Shown piece by piece: positions 7,476 through 14,206 of a DNA stretch of 14,206 bases. Origin of the DNA: Bacteroidales bacterium UBA1392 (lineage in GTDB: Bacteria; Bacteroidota; Bacteroidia; Bacteroidales; UBA932); contig DBQO01000003.1 in NCBI GenBank assembly GCA_002305275.1, positions 34,774 through 48,979 of the forward strand. Direction: 5' to 3'. The translations under genes were made by a program, and so were the position numbers. The notes under the pieces are model-generated. The model had not been told where the DNA came from and made no database searches. It was given only the letters and a program-made list of their open reading frames with translations. Every line of letters begins with the position of its first letter. Positions within the stretch are counted from its first letter, which is position 1.

Positions 7476-7484
7476 CTTCGCAAT

Positions 7485-8273
7485 ATGAAAAACAATTGGA
7501 TAGTACGCAATATTCTACTGGCTGTCGCTATTTTTGCAGCCCTTATTATCATTATTTTCGGCTCTTTAAACATCATCACACGACACAATAGGGAGCTTAG
7601 CGTTCCCGATTTTACCAATATGTCCCTTGAGGATGCCCATAATCTTGCAGAAAAACGTCATGTACGCATCGAAGTAACCGATTCGGTATTTGTAAAGCGT
7701 TTGGACAGGGGCTATATTTTTTCACAGAATCCTGTTGCGGGCAGTAAAGTCAAGAAAGGCCGCCGTATACTGATTACGATTAATGCAATTAATCCTCAGA
7801 TGGTTGAAATGCCCTCCCTTGTTGGTTTTTCACTAAGACAGGCCAAGACTGAACTTACCTCCAAAGGGTTGAGCCTCGGATCGCTGATATATGTTGAAGA
7901 CATTGCCACCAATAATGTACTGGAACAGCGATACCAGGGTAAACCCATTGCCCCGAATACGCTTCTGGAAAGCGAAAGTGAGATAGATCTTCTGCTGGGA
8001 CTCAATCCTGAGGATTCCCAAACCTATATCCCCCATCTGACCGGATATACATATCTGGTTGCAAAGGATTACCTAATAGACAACTCTCTAAATGTGGGTC
8101 TTGTAAGGTTTGATGAGACTGTTACCAACTATACCGACTCCCTTGAGGCGGTAGTTTATAGTCAGTCCCCTGCTTTTTCGGAATCTATACCCTTCGTATA
8201 CGGCACTAAAGTGAGCATCTACCTCACTAAAGACCAATCCAAATTGGCAATCAAAAGGAATTATAATGACTGA
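7485..8273 (+). CDS. Membrane-anchored protein with three PASTA domains
   Basis: A 262-residue protein with a short positive N-terminus, one membrane segment (about residues 9-31, LLAVAIFAALIIIIFG) and an outward-facing part made of three PASTA repeats at about 38-103, 108-178 and 184-253. Each begins with a V/I-P-x-L/F-x-G/N motif: VPDFTNMSLEDA, MPSLVGFSLRQA and IPHLTGYTYLVA. PASTA domains are known from penicillin-binding proteins and Ser/Thr kinases, where some bind peptidoglycan fragments. Here neither a kinase nor a transpeptidase domain is attached. I infer a role at the cell wall in the periplasm. The gene starts 9 bases after mqnE and overlaps rluD by 8 bases, so it is translated together with rluD. 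TAACTTCG, a near match to the -7 consensus, lies 4 bases before the ATG. Confidence 0.85.
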   Translation: MKNNWIVRNILLAVAIFAALIIIIFGSLNIITRHNRELSVPDFTNMSLEDAHNLAEKRHVRIEVTDSVFVKRLDRGYIFSQNPVAGSKVKKGRRILITINAINPQMVEMPSLVGFSLRQAKTELTSKGLSLGSLIYVEDIATNNVLEQRYQGKPIAPNTLLESESEIDLLLGLNPEDSQTYIPHLTGYTYLVAKDYLIDNSLNVGLVRFDETVTNYTDSLEAVVYSQSPAFSESIPFVYGTKVSIYLTKDQSKLAIKRNYND

Positions 8274-9327
8274 CCTGCTTACTGATCCCGATTTACTCCA
8301 GGATGAGGAACAGGAGCTGTTTGAGCACTACCGCTTTGAGGCGGAAAAGGGCCTGACGCCGCTGCGTGTAGACAAGTTTATAACTAACCGTATGGAGCAA
8401 ACCTCCAGGCACCGCATACAACTTGCAATCAACGCGGGCTATGTTCTGGTAAATGACCGTATTGTCAAGGCTAACTACAAAGTTAAACCGCTCGATGTGG
8501 TCACTATCATGATGCCATACCAGAGGTGTGGATTTGAAGTGCTGCCTGAACCTATTCCATTAAACATTATCTATGAGGATGAGGATCTGCTCATAATCAA
8601 CAAACCTCCCGGACTAGTGGTGCATCCCGGTCGCGGTCATGCAAGCGGGACTCTGGTTAATGCGTTAGCTTATCATTTGGGTACCTCTCCGAACATTGAG
8701 CAGGAAGATGAAAGGATGGGAGTGCTGGTTCATCGTTTGGATAAAGAGACATCCGGTCTACTTGTCGTAGCCAAGAGTGAAGATGCGCAATTTCATCTTA
8801 CAAAACAGTTCTTCGACCGGACTGTAGAGCGTAAATATGTAGCACTGGTATGGGGCAACATTCAGGCAGATAGCGGTACGATAGAGGGAAATATCGGGCG
8901 TGACCCCAACGACAGACTAAGATTCAAAGTATTTTCCGATGATGAGCAGGGAAAGCCTTCCATCACCCATTATCAGGTGATAGAACGTTTCGGATATGTG
9001 ACAATGGTGGAGTGCATTCTCGAGACAGGACGTACGCATCAGATACGTGTCCACATGAACCATATAGGACACCCGCTCTTCAATGATGAGCGCTATGGCG
9101 GTGACAGGATTTTAAAGGGAACGATCTATACGAAGTACAAACAGTTTATTGACAATTGTTTCACTTTACTTCCGCGTCAGGCACTTCACGCCAAAAGTCT
9201 CGGATTTATACATCCGCGTACGGGAGAGGAGATGAGGTTTGAATCCCCCATCCCATCGGATATGACCGCCCTGATTGAAAAGTGGCGAAAATATGCCGGC
9301 GTTCGCGAGCTCGAAGAGGAAGAGTGA
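8266..9327 (+). CDS. rluD: RluD-type 23S rRNA pseudouridine synthase
   Basis: This enzyme isomerises specific uridines to pseudouridine; E. coli RluD acts on helix 69 of 23S rRNA (1911, 1915, 1917). The 353-residue protein has an N-terminal S4 RNA-binding domain (about 33-95: RVDKFITNRM, INAGYVLVNDRIV). The RluA-family catalytic domain follows, with IINKPPGLVVHPGRGH, the active-site motif HRLDKETSGLLVVAKS (catalytic D159) and the late motif LETGRTHQIRVHMNHIGHP. S4 plus this order fits RluD rather than RluA, though the exact target uridines are not shown by sequence. Its ATG overlaps the PASTA gene by 8 bases. The end is acidic (LEEEE), and its stop codon directly abuts the stop of the opposite-strand outer-membrane gene. 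Confidence 0.92.
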   Translation: MTDLLTDPDLLQDEEQELFEHYRFEAEKGLTPLRVDKFITNRMEQTSRHRIQLAINAGYVLVNDRIVKANYKVKPLDVVTIMMPYQRCGFEVLPEPIPLNIIYEDEDLLIINKPPGLVVHPGRGHASGTLVNALAYHLGTSPNIEQEDERMGVLVHRLDKETSGLLVVAKSEDAQFHLTKQFFDRTVERKYVALVWGNIQADSGTIEGNIGRDPNDRLRFKVFSDDEQGKPSITHYQVIERFGYVTMVECILETGRTHQIRVHMNHIGHPLFNDERYGGDRILKGTIYTKYKQFIDNCFTLLPRQALHAKSLGFIHPRTGEEMRFESPIPSDMTALIEKWRKYAGVRELEEEE

Positions 9328-12255
9328 TTAGTGATACATGCCTCCGGGGCCACCACCTCTACCGTGACCTCTACCATGACCTCCCATACGACCACCAAGG
9401 GATTGATTGCCGAAAGTACCGAAACGATAAGTTAAATTCACCATCAGATATCTACCGAGAGTATTGTTGCGAGTATCCTGAACGTAGTTATCCGTTGTCG
9501 TACGGAAGGTATTCCTGGACTGGTTGAGAATATCGTAGCACTTGATACTTATTGTCAGGTTTTTGAGGATTTGTCTGCTGAGCTCGGCATTCCAGACAAG
9601 GCTGGGCTCGTTATAGCCCTCTTCATAACCATAATAAAACGTGTAGGCTGCGTCAGTCGAAAAGTTAAAAATATTGGGAATATTGGCTATCACATTTGCA
9701 TTAACGGTATTGGTCCAGGTAGGTCTTACGTTTTCTGCCGTAATGGTATACCAGGCCTGTGAATATCTCACATTTCCACCTACGGAGACCTCAAAAATAT
9801 CGTCACGATAGACGAATCTGAGATTTTCGGAGAAAGAGAGGTTCTGATATTCATTCTCTTCAAAATTGTTCACATTGAGGTAAGTTGATGGATTGTCGAT
9901 GTCGAGCAATTCATCTTTACCCACAAAACTTACACCTGTAGAGTAACTCACATTGAAGAAGGACATTACGGAAAATTTGCTCTTTGCAATAGGTGAATTA
10001 TAGGTCAATCTTGCCATAGTGGAGAATGTACCTTTGTCATTGTTCATGGGAATAGTGTACTGTACCCCTTTTTTGTCATACCAGCTTGCATTGACAATAT
10101 TTCGCTGATTGTAGTTGAAGTCTGCATTGAGCATCAGCGAGGAGAATGTCTGCACATTATTCTTATTATACATCATATTTAGCCTATGCGTAAATGAGGG
10201 GTCGAGATAGGGATTTCCAAGAGTTACTCTCTGAGGATTTGAGTTGTCAGGTACGGTCTGCAACTGAGTAATCGAGGGCTGAGTGGTACGTCCCCTATAT
10301 CTGAATCTCAACATCTCGTAATCGCTGAAATTGAAGTCTACCCTCGCATTAGGAGCCCAGTTAACCACTTTACGGTCAATAGTGGTCGAATTGCCACCTA
10401 CCTCTGTAACATTGATAGTCCTTGAAGGTTGTGCTGTTGCACCTATGGTGATGTTATATTTCTCCTCCTGCTTCATTATATTGATACCTGCCCTCTGCAA
10501 CATGGACTCATTGGTTATATCATTGGTATATTCATGATTGATGATGGCACCGGTCTCATAATCATCGTAAGTTGTCTTGTAGGAGTTTCTATAGCTGTAA
10601 TCGTAGGAGTAGGTAGCTTCGGCAAAGAAATTTTTACCAAGTGGTTCGGTATATGATAGACGAGCACCTGCTCCGTATGACTCGGCTGACTGGTGATAGA
10701 ATTGGTCAACCAGTGTGGAATCTGCAAGTATGTTATTCTTATAAGAGTTAGTCAGAGAGCGGTTAATGCCATCCGTTTGGTTGTTGGAGAGATCATAATC
10801 TATATTTAGCGAGATGGTTCTTCCCGGTCTTCCGAGACGCTGTCTGAAGAGGAGAAAGCCTCTTGCAGTCTGGTTGGAATTTTCACCTGTCGATAAACTG
10901 TAACCATCGTTGATCTTGGATTTCTGTCCGGAGGCTGAAATATTGTCGGTAGCAAAATCCGAACGCTCTTCAAAATTACCTGTGCCAAAGTTGAACTGAG
11001 GCTGAAAAAGGATGGAAGTCTGTTCTGAAATCTTCCAGTCGGCACGAGCTCCGGCTCTATGGCCGTAGGAGTTGGTGATACTATAGCCGTCATCGATAGC
11101 GAAGAGAGATGATCCGTCCTGTTTGAACGTAGTCTTTGCAGTACTCTCCTCAACAACTCTTTCGTTGCCGTTGAACATATAGTTGCCTGTCAGTTCCGAT
11201 TTATTGTCAAATGTCTTACCTGCATTCAGACCGGCCATATATGAAGTGGAAATACCACTACGACCTCCCCACATGCCGGGCATACCACCCCCACCGCCAC
11301 GCATGCCACCTCCACGCATTCCACCTCCACGCATACCCGCCATTAAATTACCTGCGAGATCATTAAAACCACGGTTATTTGTATTATTGGCGTTTCCGAG
11401 AAAAGCAATATGATCGCTCTCAGAAAATTTGGCAATCATTGAAGCTCCCTGAAAACGGAAATCATTGTCTATGGCCACTCCATCCTCATCTTTACCACGA
11501 AGATCGCTACCCCCTCCCGCCATAATATTACCAAACCACCCGTTCATCATTCCTTTCATAACACTCAGATCAATGATGGTCTCTTCCTCTCCGTCATCAA
11601 TACCGGTAAATTCAGCCTGCTCCGACTGTTTGTCCACAACTTTTACCTTCTCTATTATCTTAGCGGGTATATTTTTACTGGCAAGCTGAGGATCATCGAG
11701 GAAGAAAGTCCTGCCGTCAATGGTGATTTTCTTGATTTCCTTACCATTTGCAGTGATAGTACCGTCTGCCGAGACTTCAATGCCGGGAAGACGCTTAAGA
11801 ATATCTTCAAGAGTCTCATTGTCGGTAACTTTCATCAGTCCTATGTTGTGCTCGATGGTATCTTTTTTAATTACAATAGGATTACCCAGGTCGGTAACCG
11901 TTGCTCCTTCCAGAAAATGCACCTCGACATCCATTTTCTTCTTACCAAGATCAAGATTCTTATCCACATTAATTGTATCCCGATAAGGGACATACCCCAT
12001 AAGTTCTCCTCTTATAAGGTATTTTCCGGCCCTTACACCTCTGATCTCAACAAAACCATTCTCATTTGTGAGTGCATACTTATAGGCCTTATCAGAACCC
12101 ACCTCAGTAAGGGATACTGTCGCAAATTCAACTCCGGCTCCGCTTGCAGCCTCGGTCAGAGTAACCTTTACGGTAAAACCTCCGCGCTGTGCACTTACTA
12201 ATGTTGGAAATATAAGCAGAATTAATGCAACCGCTTTTAAAACTTTTTGTCTCAT
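9328..12255 (-). CDS. Outer-membrane beta-barrel (TonB-dependent-receptor-like) protein
   Basis: A 975-residue envelope protein. A signal peptide covers about residues 1-22 (basic start, LILLIFPTLVSAQ). A carboxypeptidase-regulatory-like Ig fold follows (about 26-110: GVEFATVSLTEV, ENGFVEIRGVRAGKYLI). Next is a plug-like domain (about 115-215: DNETLEDILKRLPGIEV, GKEIKKITIDGRTFF). The rest is a long barrel rich in alternating polar/aromatic strands, ending near residue 945 in YLMVNLTYRF. A Met/Gly insertion (about 305-330) and a Gly/Arg/His tail (about 950-975) stand out. The family is common in Bacteroidota. The ligand is unknown. There is no SusD partner, so a SusC-type glycan importer is unlikely. 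The gene lies 89 bases after ruvC with no terminator between, so read-through is possible, but its own promoter cannot be excluded. Confidence 0.85.
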   Translation of the reverse strand: MRQKVLKAVALILLIFPTLVSAQRGGFTVKVTLTEAASGAGVEFATVSLTEVGSDKAYKYALTNENGFVEIRGVRAGKYLIRGELMGYVPYRDTINVDKNLDLGKKKMDVEVHFLEGATVTDLGNPIVIKKDTIEHNIGLMKVTDNETLEDILKRLPGIEVSADGTITANGKEIKKITIDGRTFFLDDPQLASKNIPAKIIEKVKVVDKQSEQAEFTGIDDGEEETIIDLSVMKGMMNGWFGNIMAGGGSDLRGKDEDGVAIDNDFRFQGASMIAKFSESDHIAFLGNANNTNNRGFNDLAGNLMAGMRGGGMRGGGMRGGGGGMPGMWGGRSGISTSYMAGLNAGKTFDNKSELTGNYMFNGNERVVEESTAKTTFKQDGSSLFAIDDGYSITNSYGHRAGARADWKISEQTSILFQPQFNFGTGNFEERSDFATDNISASGQKSKINDGYSLSTGENSNQTARGFLLFRQRLGRPGRTISLNIDYDLSNNQTDGINRSLTNSYKNNILADSTLVDQFYHQSAESYGAGARLSYTEPLGKNFFAEATYSYDYSYRNSYKTTYDDYETGAIINHEYTNDITNESMLQRAGINIMKQEEKYNITIGATAQPSRTINVTEVGGNSTTIDRKVVNWAPNARVDFNFSDYEMLRFRYRGRTTQPSITQLQTVPDNSNPQRVTLGNPYLDPSFTHRLNMMYNKNNVQTFSSLMLNADFNYNQRNIVNASWYDKKGVQYTIPMNNDKGTFSTMARLTYNSPIAKSKFSVMSFFNVSYSTGVSFVGKDELLDIDNPSTYLNVNNFEENEYQNLSFSENLRFVYRDDIFEVSVGGNVRYSQAWYTITAENVRPTWTNTVNANVIANIPNIFNFSTDAAYTFYYGYEEGYNEPSLVWNAELSRQILKNLTISIKCYDILNQSRNTFRTTTDNYVQDTRNNTLGRYLMVNLTYRFGTFGNQSLGGRMGGHGRGHGRGGGPGGMYH
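11290..11334 (-). repeat. Three 15-base in-frame repeats coding MRGGG
   Basis: On the minus strand the unit ATGCGTGGNGGTGGN is repeated three times head to tail (11334-11320, 11319-11305, 11304-11290), differing only at third codon positions. It codes three MRGGG units starting at residue 308 of the outer-membrane protein, and is followed by GGMPGM. The array probably sits in a barrel loop and could vary in unit number by slippage without changing frame. Confidence 0.85.
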
Positions 12256-12344
12256 ATATATAATATCTTTTTTTACAAATATTTATCAAATATGTCAGCT
12301 TGTTATTTTAGACTTGAAAATGGGACAAAAGTTAAATCCGGTAG

Positions 12345-12914
12345 TCACTTTTTCACCCTTGTCGGATGAGACTCAACAAAGGATTTCCAGTTGGATGAAG
12401 CAGAAACATCCACGAGAGGGCTTATTAACTGGTAAAAATGGCACATGGCTATTGCAAGTGCATCGGAAGCATCCAGAAATGCACTCTCCATCTTAATGCC
12501 GAGGGTTTTTTCCATTAAAACTCTCACCTGCTCCTTGGAAGCATCTCCGCGACCCGTTATTGCCATTTTGACTTTTCTCGGAGCATATTCCGAAACGGGA
12601 ATACCACGATGAAGAGCAGCAGCAATTGCAGAGCCTTGAGCACGACCCAGTTTTAGCATGACTTGCGGGTTCTTACCGTAAAATGGAGCTTCAATAGCCA
12701 GATCATCGGGAGCATATTTATCCATAAGTTCCCCTATTTCCTTGAAAATTCTTCTGAGCTTTAGAAAATGGTCTTTCTCCTTGCGCAGATCTATCACCCC
12801 CATATCCACGTAATGGACCTTCTTCTTGTCAACAAGAATGACCCCGTAACCCAAAAGAGAGGTGCCGGGGTCGACTCCCATAATTATTCTTTGTGGATTG
12901 TCACTCCGTATCAT
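12345..12914 (-). CDS. ruvC: Holliday junction resolvase RuvC
   Basis: RuvC cuts Holliday junctions made during homologous recombination, acting as a dimer with RuvA and RuvB. The 189-residue protein has the four acidic active-site residues of the family: D15 (IIMGVDPGTSLLGYG), E75 (LAIEAPFYGKN), D148 and D151 (LDASDALAIAMCH). The conserved LGRAQGSAIAA and YAPRKVKMAITGRGDASKEQV are also present. Two starts are possible: ATG at 12914, sharing one base with the serS stop (TGATG), or GTG at 12917, which adds one residue. I prefer ATG. Tight overlap with serS means the two are co-transcribed and probably translationally coupled. ruvA and ruvB are not in the window. Confidence 0.95.
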   Translation of the reverse strand: MIRSDNPQRIIMGVDPGTSLLGYGVILVDKKKVHYVDMGVIDLRKEKDHFLKLRRIFKEIGELMDKYAPDDLAIEAPFYGKNPQVMLKLGRAQGSAIAAALHRGIPVSEYAPRKVKMAITGRGDASKEQVRVLMEKTLGIKMESAFLDASDALAIAMCHFYQLISPLVDVSASSNWKSFVESHPTRVKK

Positions 12915-14188
12915 CACCCTATGATCTCAAACCCTGTATATTTGCGCAATACTTCAGGGACAACGATCCTACCGTCAGGAGTCTGGTTATTCTCAATTAT
13001 AGAGGCGAGAATTCTCGGTAAGGCGAGAGCACTGCCATTGAGAGTATGGGCGAGCTGCGATTTGCCCTCTTCATCCTTATATCTGAGCTTTAAACGATTG
13101 GACTGATATGACTCAAAATTTGACACGGAACTCACCTCGAGCCATCTCTGCTGTGCTGCTGACCACACTTCGAAATCGTAAGTAATGGCTGAAGTAAAAC
13201 CCATATCTCCCCCGCAAAGCCGTACGATCCTATAAGGAAGAGCAAGCGCCTGCACCAAAGATTCAACATGACGTACCATCTCATCCAGCGCTGCATAGGA
13301 GTTTTCAGGTCTCTCTATACGGACAATTTCCACTTTATCAAACTGGTGCAGACGATTGAGACCTCTTACATCTTTGCCATAAGAACCGGCTTCGCGACGC
13401 CAGCAGGGTGTATATCCTGTCATCTTGACAGGGAAATCGGAATCCTGCAGGATGACATCCCGATAGATATTAGTTAATGGTACCTCCGCAGTAGGAATCA
13501 AATAGAAACCATCAACGGTGATATGATACATTTGACCCTCCTTATCAGGAAGCTGTCCCGTGCCGAAACCCGAATCTTCATTGACGATATATGGAGGTTG
13601 GTACTCTATGTAGCCGGCAGATGAATTGCGCTCAAGAAAAAATGCCATCAAAGCTCTCTGCATAACTGCACCTGCTCCTTTGTAAAGAGGAAATCCGGCA
13701 CCTGTAAGCTTAACTCCCAGATCAAAATCAATAATATCCAGCTCCTTAACCAGTTCCCAATGAGGTTTTGCATTCTCTCCCAAATCCGGGATAACGCCCC
13801 CTTGACGCACAATGACATTATCCTCTGCTGTACGCCCCTCCGGCACCTGTGCTGCAGGAAGGTTTGGAAGCAGCACCAACTTACGATCCTGCTCCTGCTG
13901 TGCAGCAGCCATTTCCTCTTCAAGAGTTCTGGAGCGTTCCTTGAGAGATGCTACCTGAGATTTGACCCCTTCAGCCTCATCACGGCGTCCTTCTTTCATA
14001 AGTTTCCCTATCTCGGATGCTTTAATTTTCTGTTCCGCAAGGCAGGAGTCCAGTTCCTGCTGCGCTGAACGGCGTTTTTTATCAAGGTCTATGATATCGT
14101 ACACTATCTCTTTGGCATCGAAATGCTTAACTGCAAGACGCTCGATTACAAATTCGGGCTGCTCTCTCAAAAGTTTTAACGTCAACAT
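12914..14188 (-). CDS. serS: Serine--tRNA ligase
   Basis: SerRS charges tRNA-Ser with serine (and tRNA-Sec where present). The 424-residue class II synthetase begins MLTLKLLREQPEFVIERLA. It has the family's N-terminal antiparallel coiled coil that grips the tRNA long variable arm (about residues 28-105, rich in K/E/Q/A). The catalytic core shows the serine-binding loop PTAEVPLTN, motif 2 GYTPCWRREAGSYGKDVRG and motif 3 NGSALALPRILASIIENNQ. The C-terminus VPEVLRKYTGFEIIG is standard. Only 18 bases lie between the ATG and the window edge, so its promoter cannot be judged. It is the first visible gene of a serS-ruvC unit. Confidence 0.97.
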   Translation of the reverse strand: MLTLKLLREQPEFVIERLAVKHFDAKEIVYDIIDLDKKRRSAQQELDSCLAEQKIKASEIGKLMKEGRRDEAEGVKSQVASLKERSRTLEEEMAAAQQEQDRKLVLLPNLPAAQVPEGRTAEDNVIVRQGGVIPDLGENAKPHWELVKELDIIDFDLGVKLTGAGFPLYKGAGAVMQRALMAFFLERNSSAGYIEYQPPYIVNEDSGFGTGQLPDKEGQMYHITVDGFYLIPTAEVPLTNIYRDVILQDSDFPVKMTGYTPCWRREAGSYGKDVRGLNRLHQFDKVEIVRIERPENSYAALDEMVRHVESLVQALALPYRIVRLCGGDMGFTSAITYDFEVWSAAQQRWLEVSSVSNFESYQSNRLKLRYKDEEGKSQLAHTLNGSALALPRILASIIENNQTPDGRIVVPEVLRKYTGFEIIG

Positions 14189-14206
14189 AAATTAATTATT
14201 TGGTGT

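Noticed and set aside
9328..12255. SusC-type glycan importer.
   Set aside because: No SusD-like lipoprotein, glycoside hydrolase or regulator is next to it, and the flanking genes are ruvC and rluD.
12276..12294. Two ATATTTG copies upstream of the outer-membrane gene as promoter boxes.
   Set aside because: On the minus strand they read AATATTTG and CATATTTG, lacking the TA of the consensus, and no TTTG lies 19-23 bases upstream. The site is too weak to list.
12314..12496. A 60-codon plus-strand open frame at the 3' end of ruvC.
   Set aside because: It is antisense to ruvC and has no family features.

Overview
The window looks like a chromosomal housekeeping segment of a Bacteroidota bacterium, probably Bacteroidales-like. 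Three things point there. The promoters fit the Bacteroidota consensus (a TTTG -33 box, about 19-22 bases, then TAnnTTTG). Start codons have A/T-rich leaders and no clear Shine-Dalgarno. One gene encodes a large outer-membrane beta-barrel protein with a carboxypeptidase-regulatory-like N-terminal domain. Genes are tightly packed, no gene-free stretch exceeds about 200 bases, and I see no tRNA, rRNA, CRISPR array, insertion sequence or phage gene. I cannot name the genus.

Left part (1-2308), minus strand: the 5' part of holA (DNA polymerase III delta subunit, cut by the window edge) lies downstream of a class I/II PLP aminotransferase gene. A hairpin terminator closes the aminotransferase gene, and a TAnnTTTG box for holA follows at once. 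About 200 bases of A/T-rich DNA (2109-2308) hold divergent promoters for the aminotransferase (-) and polA (+).

Centre (2309-9327), plus strand: polA, an ECF-type sigma factor gene starting inside polA, and rsmG form one tight unit. rpmH (50 codons) follows with its own consensus promoter and a hairpin after it. Then come mqnE (futalosine-route menaquinone biosynthesis), a membrane-anchored three-PASTA protein and an RluD-type pseudouridine synthase; the last two genes overlap.

Right part (9328-14206), minus strand: serS and ruvC overlap at their stop and start codons. An 89-base gap separates ruvC from a 975-residue outer-membrane beta-barrel protein whose stop codon directly abuts the rluD stop from the opposite strand.

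Together the genes cover replication and repair (holA, polA, ruvC), translation (rsmG, rpmH, rluD, serS), respiratory quinone synthesis (mqnE), transcription control (sigma factor) and the envelope (PASTA and outer-membrane proteins). I found no convincing new multi-gene system. The points most worth a second look are a PolA whose proofreading exonuclease motifs are eroded, an orphan sigma gene nested in the polA 3' end, TAnnTTTG boxes lying only 4-6 bases before start codons, and Met/Gly/His-rich segments in the outer-membrane protein.
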